From Chloromonas sp. AAM2 (lineage: Eukaryota > Chlorophyta > Chlorophyceae > Chlamydomonadales > Chlamydomonadaceae): a stretch of 25,173 bases of DNA. The notes under the pieces are model-generated. The model did not search any database, was not told the origin of the DNA, and worked only from the letters and a program-made list of their open reading frames with translations. Shown piece after piece: positions 1 through 11,600 of the stretch. The stretch covers positions 1-25,173 of the forward strand of contig QAXH01001192.1 in assembly GCA_004335635.1 (NCBI GenBank), in the 5' to 3' direction. The number at the start of each line of letters is the position of its first letter. The stretch's first letter is position 1. A program made the position numbers and the translations under genes.

Positions 1-478
1 ACTTTCCGTTTCTTGGCCGCCCGCGCCGCACTAACCCCGGCACCCCCGGCCCCGCCCTGCTCTAGAAACTCCTTCAGTAGTTGCTGATAGAACTCGCCAT
101 CGTCAAACGACTCGACGTCCCGATCCCCGCCCACACGGGATAAGGTATGGTCCCCGTCGAGCCCGTTATCATCATCAGGGTGATCGGATGAAGGGTTGGG
201 CTCGCCTAGACGGTGTGCCGTACCGGTACCGCACAGGACCAGGCAGCGCTGCATGCAGGGAGGCAGGCGCAGATGGCATGCAGCAGTGCATGAATACATT
301 CCACACACACTTGTTGTCGCACAAGATTAACAGAAGATGACGTGGGGCCCAGTGCGTGTGTGGGGTAATCCAGCATAGACGAACACATCAGACATGCAAT
401 TGCACTGGTAGTAACGTACAGATTGTGATTGTACTAAGTATACATATACATATACATATATACTATGTATATATATAA

Positions 479-518
<40 letters not shown>

Positions 519-3500
519 TAATATAGATATATATGTATACTGATTGATTACATCAGGTTGGGTCCACATGCACTGAGCGCGAACGCTAGCAAGCCATGAC
601 ATGCTTGGTGTTGGGGTAATCAAGCATTACCACGCACAGCGATCATACGAGGCAAAGTTGTGCTCGTTGCACGTACATGATGCCAATACACAGCCCTTGA
701 GTTCTACGCCCAACCCACCTGTATCAACTTGTGTGGGTCCCGCATCATGGCCGCCACCTGCTTGCTGATGCTCTGGTTCAGCGCCTTCAGGCTGCCCTGC
801 AGCGGACCAGTGGAACAAGCCACGACAGCATCAATTCCATGAGCCGGCATGCAGCATCAACAGCCTTTGCAACAGGAGGACCAATGGGGCCAGTCACCAC
901 AGCAGTGAGCCAAGAACCAACACGCAGAGCTCGTTTGAAACTTGCAACAAATGTTTGGAGGCGGTGCCACAGTCAACATGCATACCCGTTGATCAAGGCT
1001 TAGCAAAAGTTGCGCCATAAGCGGCAACCCGTCCACTGGTTTCACTGGGTCGTGAATAACTTCCGCTGGAGCTGTGAGGCACTTGCTGATTGTGGATGTG
1101 GTGAATCAAAGGCACTGCACCCGTGTGCAGGCTGGACGCAAAACTCCCGCTGAAGGACGTGTAAACAACCACAACCACAACCACAACCACAACCACAACC
1201 ACAACCACAACCACAACCTTTTCTCTTTATGACTCATTTTGATTGACTTTGAGTTTTTTGGTCCCTGAGTTGCGGGACACATCCCTTATGCGCATTGCGC
1301 GCATCAACACGGATGTAAAAAGACAACCACAACCACAACCACAACCACAACCACAACCACAACCACAACCACAACCACAACCACAACCGCAACAACAGAT
1401 TACCTGCAGTATGGCTGATCCTGAGGTCAGTACGCCACCGGTCCGGGGCGGTGTCTCTAAAGGGCATCTCACTCACTCACTCACCTGTAGTGTGGCTGAT
1501 CCTGAGGTCAGCACCGCCCGTGCATGCCACCGGTCCAGGGAGGCGTCTCTGAAGGGTGCGAACGCCTCGTAGCGCTTGCTCAGGGCGGCCCAGTGCCCGT
1601 CCAGGGTGCCGTTGGAGGGCGGGCACGACTCAACCAGGCCGTGACACAGCGACTGAAGAGCAACAGCAACGCAGCCGCATTACCGCTCATGTAATCATGG
1701 TCCAGTGTAGTGACAGCCTAATCGGCGATGTATTAATGGCAATGGCCTACCGTTAGAGTAAGTTTGATCCAGTGTGGGTGGCAACATGTCTGTCAATGCA
1801 TAGGTTTGAGTTGTTGTCTACAATGATAGTTGCCTGTTGGGCATCAAAACTAGGGATAGATGGCAGCACTAAGTAGGAACGGAATGCAACACAACGTTAA
1901 ACCTTAAAACTTAATCCTTAAAACCAAGCCCAACTGCTTTTTAAACGTTAGCTGGAGGATTGGAAATCGGAATGCAGTATAGGGATCAGAAGCAAGGATA
2001 CAAATGCAGAATCGCATTAGAATTTAGCGCACCTGGGTGCACCCGACCAGCGCGTCATGCAAGCCCATCAGTTCCCCCAAAGTGACCGCTGCCGCCTGCC
2101 CCAGATCCTGCAATCGCTGCCCCAGCCCCGCCAGCACCTCCCCCGCTGCTAAGGCCTGCTGTTGTGAAGCTGGTGAAGCCGTCATGTCGGTTAGCTGGAT
2201 CACATGGGCGGTTGTGGCGGAAAACGGCAGGCGGTTGGATCCCGCCAGCGCCTTTTGGAGCAGGATGCGAGTTTCCAGCATGCGCTCGTACAGCACCTGT
2301 GTGAAGGGACATACTTGTAAGATTAGGGTTGAGATTAGGGTTAGAATTAAGGGTTAGGGTTAGGGCATGTGCTCTTGCGACACCTGTGTCATGAAAATCA
2401 CCAGGATTACATGGCTTATCATGGCCAGTTGGCTTACCATGGCCATCTGGCTTATAATTTAGCTGACAACCGTCTTCAATCTGGCTTCACAGTTGATGAT
2501 TGGCGGCAAGTACTGTGGCTGTGCCGCTTGCGCCTGCCTGCCCTGCCCGCACCTGTGACTGTCCTTCTTGCCCGTTCTTTTTTGCAAAGACCGCAGGGCG
2601 GAGCCTATAATCACTTTTGTTGGTCGTCGTGTTCGTTCGTCCTTCACCCCAATTTCTCGACGCACACTAGACCATTTGCGGCAAACTCAAGCGCATAACG
2701 CGTAGTTAGATGGCAGCTATCGATTGCAGCAGTTGGATAGCAGAATGGTGGCCTGACCGGGGCGCAAGCTTGGTCGGACTCATAAACAACGGCTCAAACT
2801 CCAAAACCAGGTACCACGCACGCCATGCTGATAAAAATGCAGCATTAGCAATGCAATATAGAATGGCTGAAGCAGCAGGTTTGGATTGACCTGTGACTGT
2901 CGTAAAGTACCAACGTTCCGATTCGAACACCACTTGACACTGGTTGCCTTACCGTTCAATCAGTGGACATATAGCCGGATGGGCCAGTTTATGAGGCAAT
3001 GCTGGTGCACCCAATGCCAGACATGCAGGCTAGGCTTACAGGTCAAGCAGGCTGAATATGCGTTCAGCAGCGACATGCAAACGCTAAACTGTATTGCGCT
3101 ATGACTGACCCAGGGCCAGCAGCATGCAGGGGCCTTGACACAGCGCAGAGCCATGCATGCAGCCAACTCCCATGAGCAGTATGCAGGGGCCTGTTTATTC
3201 GTTGATTAACCTGGTGCTCACATCCATGGCTAGACGACTGCTTGGCAAGCTTCTCCTGTAGCAAGTTTCCTGTTGCAAAGGAGGGCTTCGCACAGTGGTT
3301 TTCCAACCACCGTAACTAGTTTGCTCATCTGATCTTGCGCGTTCTCTTCTTGCCCTTCTTTTCCTGCCCTCCTCTTCTTGTGCCTGCCCCCACCTGTTGT
3401 TGCCGTGCCGCGCGCCCCTTGACCACGTCCCGCCGGCCCCGCTCCCGCAGCGCCCCCACCGCCTGGTCCTCCGCGGCCCGCAGCTGACGGTACCCCGCCT

Positions 3501-4606
3501 CAAGCCCAGCTAGCTCGCCATCGTCATCACCACCGTTGGCAAAGGGCAGCTCGCCTTCTCCCCCCTCACTACCCTCCTCTCCCTCCTCTGTCCCCTCATC
3601 CTCTTCCGTCATCCCTTGCCCGTCCTGTGTCTCCTGCTCATCATCATGTAAGCCCTCCTCCACCTCGCCCCATTCCCCTCCATCTTCTTCATCCTCTTCA
3701 TCCTCCCCTTCTTCCGCCTCATTCTCATCGTCATCATCACTTGGCCTGTCCGGTCGTTTCCTGCCAACACCGTTCAGTGCCCCGGGCGGGCACCTGCCCG
3801 GCAACCCCAAAGCGCCCTCGCTGGCTGCGGCCCGCCCGCTTCCCGGCCCTCCGTTGGCAAGGCCGTTTGCTGGCCCTTCGTTCATGCCATCCACGTCTGC
3901 AAATAGGCTGTTGCGGCTGCTCTTGCGGCCCCGGTAAGCTTCATCATCTAGCTGTATACCGGCTCGCATCTGAAGCCGCCCGTTTCTGCATGCACATACG
4001 TCGGAAAAGCCTTACATCAGAAGCGGTGGATACAGGCAGTGCAAGCATGCTGGGCTGGGCAATGTGTTGCCACCCTGGAAAGCTGGCCCGAGGGTTGCCG
4101 CATTGCATTGTTCAGCTTTGCAAATGCAAGGTGGATGCAACATCATATGCTGCCTCAGCTGCTTTAAGATGCATGTCTTCTAAGTATCTGCAGTTCCATC
4201 AGTGTGTTGGTTGTTTGTTATGCATCATCGCACGTCACCATGCAGGTATGAAGCCGTGGCATGTCACCTCTCACACCTGGAGCGGCCCACGTCTGATGCC
4301 AGTGTATCTATCTGGTCATCATGCCCTGGCAGCATAACTCCTGTGCCAGGTTCCTGGGCTTCTGGGTCCAAGTCTGCAACGAGGCAAGCAACATGCTGAA
4401 GTTACCCTCCGCCGCCAGCTGCCGTTAGCATGGCGACACGCCTCTGCCCGCGGCGGTGAAAGATGAGAATAGGCGCTTCGCCGCAACAATACAGTATGAT
4501 CGGTGAAGGAGGGCCGGCGCACAAGACGGCTGCATGCCGACTTACCCTTGGCCATCGGATTGATGAGGTCCGCCAGGTCCTCCGCCAAAGATTTCCTCCC
4601 TGCCAT
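1..4606 (-). CDS. AATF/BFR2-like: AATF/Bfr2-like ribosome-biogenesis protein, 7 exons visible, 3' end off the window
   Basis: Exons in transcript order: 4606-4546, 4373-4277, 3985-3394, 2296-2033, 1652-1485, 796-719, 248-1. All introns are GT-AG and phases match, giving about 502 residues before the window edge. The start ATG at 4606 gives MAGRKSLAEDLADLINP, like the N-terminus of AATF proteins. Exon 2/3 gives a basic GRSR...MRAGIQLDDEAYRGRKSSR stretch, then a long Asp/Glu tract (about residues 110-190) and GLEAGYRQLRAAEDQAV. Exon 4 has LYERMLETRILLQKAL, exon 5 FAPFRDASLDRWHARAVLTSG, exon 6 LKALNQSISKQVAAMMRDP, and exon 7 FDDGEFYQQLLKEFLE followed by KKRKV. This is the block order of the AATF-Che1 family domain; the TRAUB domain would follow off-window. 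AATF/Bfr2 proteins work in the nucleolus in small-subunit processome assembly. The exon 7 acceptor (249/250) is the least certain: it restores phase, but the first 15 residues do not resemble the family. The exon 5 donor is duplicated inside intron 5. Confidence 0.85.
438..540. repeat. TA-rich low-complexity tract
   Basis: An almost pure alternating (TA)n stretch with TACATA variants lies inside AATF intron 6 (249-718). The rest of this intron shows no coding signal on either strand. Such a tract can extrude cruciforms and often varies in length between strains. Confidence 0.9.
1165..1218. repeat. (ACAACC)9 hexanucleotide array
   Basis: Nine perfect copies of ACAACC on the plus strand, inside AATF intron 5 (797-1484). 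In the direction of AATF transcription the repeat reads (GGTTGT)n. A second array of the same unit lies at 1323-1388, with a unique spacer of 104 bases between them. Confidence 0.95.
1323..1388. repeat. (ACAACC)11 hexanucleotide array
   Basis: Eleven copies of the same unit as the array at 1165-1218. It starts directly at the end of the motif gatgtaaaaagac (1312-1324), which recurs at 12184 and, with one change, at 8800. On the AATF strand the array lies just inside the duplicated donor at 1403. Confidence 0.95.
1404..1550 (-). repeat. Tandem duplication of the AATF exon 5 donor junction
   Basis: The true exon 5 end (about 1550 to 1485, reading PFRDASLDRW...LTSGSATLQ, donor GTGAGT at 1484) is repeated at about 1466-1404. 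The copy reads PFRDTAPDRW before an internal deletion of about 11 bases, then rejoins at a gacctcaggatcagcca-type block, ending CTGCAG with donor GTAATC at 1403. The deletion shifts the frame, so the copy is a decayed decoy. Stops just after the first donor (GTGAGTGAGTGA) mean the two copies cannot form one longer exon. Confidence 0.85.
2297..3393 (-). other. AATF intron 3 (about 1.1 kb)
   Basis: This long intron separates the acidic exon 3 from exon 4. It contains a telomere-like tract at its 3' end (2320-2366), an imperfect 18-base tandem repeat around 2410-2455 (tggcttaYcatggccaN), and a repeated word agcatgcaggggcct near 3119 and 3178. I see no convincing coding sequence on either strand; short open frames here lack family motifs. 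Confidence 0.7.
2320..2366. repeat. Interstitial telomere-like TTAGGG repeats at an intron 3' end
   Basis: The plus strand carries irregular then regular TTAGGG units (gattagggttgagattaggg, then ggttagggttaggg). In the AATF transcript direction this is (CCCTAA)n and lies 24 to 70 bases upstream of the exon 4 acceptor (AG at 2298-2297). It therefore supplies a pyrimidine-rich tract and several CTAAC words that match a branch-point consensus. Confidence 0.85.
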
Positions 4607-5580
4607 CTTCAAAGATTATGTACGTGTGTAAAGCTGCTATGGATCGATTAAATGGGCCGGGAATGCCGTCCTTGCAAGCCAATCAGTTGCCCTATCGCAT
4701 CTGATGCGCGACGGCTCTAATTGCTGCTCTTCACAAAATCCAGAAAGCTGGCCTTCGTGTGCTACAATCTGAGGGTTGCTAGGGCTTTAGTAACGCTCGC
4801 GTCAAAGTCACCAGCGAGCATGTTCTGGTATGCCAGCGTCACAGTATGCTATGCATTCCTACAAGCAGTAATTGTCTCAGCCGCCTGACTGCACGGACTG
4901 GTTACATTTGCAACCAGCCACGTGGGTAACGGACAATGGAAGCCATGGAAGAAGTCGAGAATGAAGTAAGCATGCACGGCACACACCGTCGTAAGCAACA
5001 CCGTTGCCTTTTGACGCCGTTCTAAAAAAGTGTCGCTTTGTCTTCTTGGAGCTGCCGCACTCGCCAGTACGTCTGCTGAATAGACTACCCTGCGAACAAG
5101 AACAGACAGATTGTGAACTTACGGCAGCTCATCATCATCAGCCAAGGAGTCTGACGGGTCTCCAGATGAGGTGATGACATGCATCATGCATGCTACCTGG
5201 GCTCGTAACGAAGTAAGGCGAGCTTGCTAGGGCTGACACAGGATCTGTCAGCGCGCTGGACGGGGCATTCCGCCTTCGAACGCCTCGAGGCCTCCCCGTC
5301 ATGGTGAGCATTGTTTTTCCACACAGTGCGCAAATGAACAGTACGCAAGTGAAGAGCGCACTGCGATGCATGCCGGCCAGGTGGCACACTGGCTGCTTGT
5401 CCGCCACCTGTTACTCATGCAAGCACCCAGCTTCCTTGCTTGGGCGCTACAACCAGGCCCGGTACACCCGGCATGGAGCAATGCAACATAATTATCAAGA
5501 TGAACTGAAACTATTAGTCCTCACAGCACGTACCCATCACTGCCTAGCTTCAGCGCCTGCTGGGTGTCCTCTTCACGTTG
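4607..5580. promoter_or_regulatory. Divergent intergenic region between AATF and the glycosyltransferase gene
   Basis: About 0.7 to 1.0 kb separates the AATF start (4606, minus) from the first coding exon of the glycosyltransferase (plus). It must hold both promoters. I see no clear TATA box, no tRNA and no conserved coding frame. The right part (5301-5580) may be a leader exon plus first intron of the glycosyltransferase gene. The left part is ordinary mixed sequence. Confidence 0.5.
5301..5580 (+). other. Candidate leader exon end and first intron of the glycosyltransferase gene
   Basis: The large first exon frame is open upstream of the ATG at 5671 to a stop at 5545-5547, with no in-frame ATG between. 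The only upstream possibility is splicing. A strong acceptor, cttcacgttgcag, ends at 5580 in frame with KREAGHHRVQQAGAHS. An ATG at 5301-5303 is followed at once by GTGAGC, a consensus donor; joining them would give MKREAG... in phase. This would place about 30 cytosolic, basic residues before the membrane helix, as expected for a type II protein. It is an inference; the alternative start is ATG 5671. Confidence 0.35.
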
Positions 5581-5670
5581 CAGAAGCGGGAGGCGGGGCA
5601 CCACAGAGTGCAGCAGGCAGGAGCCCATAGTATCCTTAACACCTTCTGGGCACGCGCCACACGCCACCCC

Positions 5671-8600
5671 ATGCTCGTAATAGTCCTGGCTGCATGCCTG
5701 TGCAACGTGCTGGCCTTTGTTTTCTTCTATAATGTGGACCGCACGCTTCCCCGTGGTGGTGTGTCAGCGGTTACCCACTCCCATCAGCAGCTGCAACAAC
5801 ACAACAGCGACTTTGAGCTGCGGGATGGCAAGGCAGATCAGCTTACAGGGCGGCAGGGACAGATGCTGACTACACCAGCCACCACAACAGTTTTGGTGGA
5901 TACTTTGCCTGAGGTCGACAGTGAGCAGCAGCAGCAAGAGCGGCAGCAGCAGGAGCGGCAGCTGCAGCAGCACAGGGCGAATGATGGCAGCTCTACTGAT
6001 GGGTTGGATGCTCATCAACAAACAACCACCAGCACAACATTAGACCAGGGTACTGTCAACTCTGGCACAGTCGGCACAGGCACAATAGACTCAGATGGCA
6101 GTGTTTTGACAGGGAATGGCAATGGAGTGTCTCTGAGACACAGCCAACATGCTCCAGTCCCCAGCGGGCAGCAGATAGCAGACGCCGGTGTAGCTGGCCT
6201 GTCCAAATATAGCAGCGGTGAAGTACTTGGCGGGCACGCCTGGTCATCCCCTGAGAATACTGCAAGTTCTGCTGCTGGCATGCAGACTCCTGGCAAGCAG
6301 GGATGGGGTGACAAGGTTTATGCTATCAAGAGCAAGCAAGCAGACAGTGGAAATGGACAGCCCACAGGCAGCCGGAATGGCAAGGCAGGACAGACAGACA
6401 GCTCAGGTGCAGCCAACAGTCAGAAATCACACTTACTCGATGGCATGGCTGGTGTGACTGATGACACCGTGCCTGGTGACGGAGTGGTTGCACCAGGCGC
6501 TGTCACCGACAACCCGCTGGCGTCCAAAAAGCTCGCCCAGGCAATTCTCGATGCAAGGCAGATGCTGAAGGATGCAGCGGGCAAGGAGGGCATGCCTGGG
6601 GCGCAGGCCGGGGCAGGGTCGGAGGATGAAGCGGGCCGAGGGGGGAAGACGGCGGGCTCCACGCACGCCACAGCTACTGATGATGAGTTGATAGCCCAGC
6701 ACCTGCGGTCAGCCACTGACAAGTGGAGGCAGCGGCTTCAGCACATAAGCGGGAACATGGCAGGCGTGGCGTGGGCGGGTGGCGATCATAGCGGGGCCGG
6801 CTGGCAATCATCCGCGATCAAACACAAAGTCACCGCACCGAAGGTATGGCAACTGCATGCCATTAAGCTTGTTCTTGTTGTGGCAGGCCAGCAGCAATGT
6901 TTGGAGCACAGGTGCGGGACACATGCTGGATAGAGGCCAGGGGTAAAGGCGTTGTCCAGCCACGATGGGCCCACACCATCCTACAACGATGCACGCCCTG
7001 CACTCTGCCGCACTCTCCCGTTGTCGTTCCAGATTAAGCACCTCACAACTGCCCATGGTCACTTTTTCTGGAAGCTCAACTGGGCATTCAGACAAGTACT
7101 CGCATGTCTTGAGCCCTCTCAGCTCTGCATGAGACTCAGAATGCCCCTTTTGAACCTTGCAGGCAGTGCGCATCAGTTTCCATCGCGTGTTCCCCTTAAG
7201 TGCTGCTCTTTGTCTGCCCGACTGCATCTTTGCAGGTTGTCAGGTCCACGCCCCAAGCACAAACGCCTCAAGCAGCAGCGGAGGCGGACGACAGCACTAC
7301 AGAAGATGTGAGTAATTCTGGAAGAGGTGCAGGAGTGTGTGGCATAGCACTCCTCACAAACACAAACACAAACACTGACCCTCAGACAGAGCTGACATAC
7401 GTACAAGCAGCAGGACTTAGCTTGAAGCCTCAAAGGGTTGCAGCTTGCTGAGTACAGTTTGGAAGCCCAGCGAATCTCAAAGAATGACAAGGTCTGTAAT
7501 TTGGAGTACCAAGCAAGGTGCCAATGCAAGTGCAAGCACCAGCTAGTCTCCACCAAGAGTTTGAAGGCTGCAAGCTGCTGAAGGGTGGTGGTTAAGTAGT
7601 TGAGCAGCTCTGCATGTTGCTGACTGTGTTCACTGTGTGGGCAACTCTTCAGCTGGGAAACACCATGCATGTGATGCATGCGACAAAGTCAACACCGGTT
7701 TCTGAATGGAAACTTGGCTTCATGCTGCCTTTCTGGATGCAGCAGGTTTGAGATTCGAGTTACCACCTGACAGCATAGAAAGCACTCCTGCTTGTACAAC
7801 AACGCAATCATCTGTCGCTTGAGCTGTGGCTTGCCTGTTTTCTCTTGCGATCAGATCGAGGAGGTGGAGGTGCCAACCACGATGAGTGACCCCATGGTTG
7901 AGATGCCCGACCCCAAGATCGTGGCCAATCAGACGGACTGGCCCATCTGGTGGTTTGCGCCCTTCTTCGACAGGACCAGCTTTGGAAAGGAGGCGGCCAC
8001 TCTTGTACTGGGCATGATGCGGTGAGGGGGCTGGGGCAGTGTTTCAATTTTTGAAGGAGTTGAAAGTGATACAAAAAACGGCCAGTTTTGGCAAGGAGAC
8101 AGGTGCTCTTGTACAGGGCGTGATGCAGTGAGGGGGCTGGGGCAGCGTTTCAATTGTTGAAGGAATTGAAAATAGTTCAAAAAAACGGCCAGCTTCGGCA
8201 AGGAGGCGGCCACTCTTGTAGTGGGCATGATGCGGTGAGGGGGCTGGGGCTGCGTTTGAATTTTTGAAGGATCTGAAAAAGTGATTTGAAGAAAGGGCCA
8301 GCTTGGGCAAGGAGGCGGCTGCACTTGCACAGGGCGTGATGCGGTGAGGGGGCTGGGACAGCGTTTCTTCCTAGCCTTGTCCGTTTTGCATCACGGAGTC
8401 AGATAACGTTGCTTTGAGTTGTCGATTAAAACCATGTGAACGATGTCTTGCGCCTTCACTGGCTGAGCGGAGTACGTGGTTGCCATTGAGCATGGATGGC
8501 TCTGCATCTGCATCAGCATGGGATGCGCAGCATCGTGCGCAGTGTCATGAGTCACATTTGTGCGGGCGTCCTTGTGTGTGTGTTGGTGGAATGTCCGTCC

Positions 8601-11600
8601 TGTTTTGAGCTGTGTGCATGGGGTCACCTGTCCAGCCCCTTACAGCTGTGGCACGTTCAAGCTACTATGTAAGCATATTCTTTAGGAGTTACTTTCACCT
8701 TCACTTGTGTATCACCAAGTGTACAGCTTGACCGCATGGAGTGTGATGTTGTTGTTGACGGAGCTTGAGCCATCTTCTGTCCCACTTAGTTGAACGATAG
8801 ATGTTAAAAGACACTCAATCACTCACCATACAGCACCATAAGCATCTCTGTGTGTGTGTGTGTGTGTGTTTTCTTGGCTTAGGCCGGGCGCTGTGCCCAA
8901 GAGCAGCATCTGGACGGGCACCACCCAGGGCAACTGGAATACTATTTATTTTGAGTTTCTGCATTTATTTTTGTTATACGTGTGTGTGTAATCTCCTCAG
9001 GTCGGGCGCTGTGCCCGAGAGCAGCATCTGGACGGGCACCACCCAGGGCAACTGCAATTACCAGGTGGACGACTCCATGCCACTGGCTAACTTCGAGCAG
9101 CTGGATGCAGCCAACCAGCGGTGCGTGAAGGCAGGCGGGATCTGATGCAGTGCCCCAACCTGTCTGGGTCTGGCACAATCGATGCGTTTATGTGAAAACG
9201 CACCATGCTATGAGGTTTGATGCAGGGATATGATGCAGGGGTCTGTGAGTCTGGTGTGCTGCCCAGATCCATTCTGTTTGGGTCTGGGACAGACGATGTG
9301 TTTATGTGGCAGTACTGGTAGCAACATATACTGCATATGTTGCTGACCTTGACCTCCCCACCATCAGGTGTGTTTGTGAGACCTTCCAACAAGTGCACCC
9401 CCCATTTCGCCCTGTTGCAGGTCGAACATGTCCATATAATTACTAAAATGTCTATGTAATCAATAAGAATGTCCATATTATCAAATAAAATAAATCCATG
9501 CATAAATCCATGCATATAAATGATATTGCAATCCTACTTTTCCCAAGTAGTAGAATAAATAGCAGCTACCTTCAGGCCTGTACACTGAGTTGGAGTCCTG
9601 AGCTGTGTGTCGCAACACCAGACACCAATCAGTTTCAACGGCTGATTTTGCCCACACGATCATGTTTCTTTTCGTTTCAATTTCCGTTTTCAACGGTTCC
9701 AGTGTTGCCCTGATTCAGGGGATATGTGTCCATGCGCCGCAACCCCAGAGCAAGCTGTTCCATGCCTTGACCCACACGTGCTTCCATCTTGCACTTGTCA
9801 GGTGGAATTCGCTTCAAATGCTTAGCTTGCCCCTATTGCCACATGCTGTTCCAGGTGGAACATGTCCATATCGGCCATCGTGGTGTGCCACAGCCTGCCG
9901 CCCTTCTGGGCCCGACCCAAGAACAAGTGGGACACGTGCTTCCCTTGCCCGCCTATTGGCTACACACCCGCAATCACCATCGGCAGGGCAATGGCGGAAA
10001 CGGACATGTGAGTCATGTGGTGAAACAGGAGCAGGCAGAGGAGACTGTTAGTTGATCAGGGCCGATGCGTTGGCACCGCAGACCACATTGAAATGCAGAA
10101 TGATAATCGCAAATGGATATGAAGCCCGCAGACCCATCTGCTGATATCCACAGACGCATGAGCAGAGAAAAGGACACAGGACAAGAAGAGAGGACTGAGA
10201 AAACTCGGGACCGGCAGTGCGGGAACAGCCTTGCAACTGACATGTAACCAAACAGGCTGTAGAAACCAGTACTATGGACGTGCCTTGCATGATGTTCTCA
10301 AGCTTTTGTTCTTCTATACGTGCGCTTCCATACTTGTGTTACGTGACTGGGTGCTTCTCTGGCTTGTGCATGCCCCTGTGTAGCTACCATCCGGAGTTCG
10401 TCAAGTACTGCAATCGCATGGATGAAGTGTGGGTGCCCTCGGACTTCTCCCGCGACGTGCTAACCACTTCCGGGGTGGAGCCTCAGAAGATACGCATCGT
10501 GCCCATAGCCGTCAACACCACCCTCTTCGACCCGAACACAGTCAATGGCACCACCTTGCCGATTGGTGACCTGGTGTTTGGGCAGCACAAGCGGCCCCGG
10601 CCGCCGCCTCCGCCGTCCCCGCCACCACGCCCATCCCCCCCGCCTTTTCCGCCGCCGGAAATTCCCGACCCCCCAGATCCCGCTGAGCCTGCCAGCGCCC
10701 CTCCAGGTGTGTATGCCATTTCACATCTGTATCGTCTCACATGTGGGACAGAAGATGGCTCAAGCATCCATGTACACCAGCATCATGCTAGCACTGCAAA
10801 GGGCATGATTTGCTCACCCATGTATCTGAGCAGGAATCTCGCCTGCCATGACTTGAATGAATTGATCGCGTAGAATGACTTAGTGGGTTTCCAATGGGTG
10901 CAGGCGATGGGGGAGGCAATGCAGACGATCACGAAGGCACGGATGACAGGGACTTTACCGAGGGGCAGGACGGCCCTACCGAGGAGGCTCAAGATCCGGA
11001 GACGGCGGAGGACGGCCAGCAGAAACGTACACCCAAGGCAGCAGCAGCTGCGCCAACAGGCAGTGGTGGTGGTGGTGGTGCAGATCCTGACCAGAAGGCA
11101 AGGAAAGTGAAGCAGGGTGAGCAGCCAGCGGTTGATGGTAAGGTGACCGCAGGCCGGGCGCGCGGAAGCGGGGCGGGCGCGGGAGCACAGCTGACGGAGG
11201 GTGGTGGTGGTGGTGCAGACCCCGACCAGAGGGCCCAGGATAAGCAACCAGCGGTCGACGGAAAGGCCACCGGAGCCAGGGCGGGCGGGGATGCGCAGTT
11301 GACGGCCCGCAAGGCCTTATCCGGGGCCAAGCACCCGCTGAAGACAGCTCGGGATGCGATAGTGGCGGGCGGCAGGCGGCTGCTGGCTACCTTCAGCGAG
11401 GTGGGCGCCCGAGAGTTTCGTCTAGTGCCACTACTTGATCTGGCCGGTGAAGAAGCGGCGGGCTAGTCTGTGTCTGATGCAACACAAAGTTGAAAGGAAC
11501 GCTTGACAACTTGACAAAATCAAGCCTGAGGCGGGAGAAGAAGGCTTGAGCCCACAAGGTTGACGGTTGCATGCTCTAACTCGCCATAACACGCTTTTTA

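Noticed and set aside
438..540. TA tract considered as an origin or transposon end
   Set aside because: Simple alternating repeat with no flanking inverted repeats, target duplication or coding capacity.
993..1572. Poly-Val, poly-Cys/Gly, Leu-Trp and Pro-Gln open frames
   Set aside because: All are translations of the (ACAACC)n hexanucleotide arrays in an intron.
3536..4337. Ser/Pro-rich plus-strand open frames
   Set aside because: They are the reverse complement of the Asp/Glu-rich AATF exon 3; acidic codons read as Ser/Pro/His on the other strand.
8041..8368. Copies 2-4 of the exon 4 array as real alternative exons
   Set aside because: No acceptor precedes any of them and a TGA directly follows the first exon copy, so they cannot be joined in frame.
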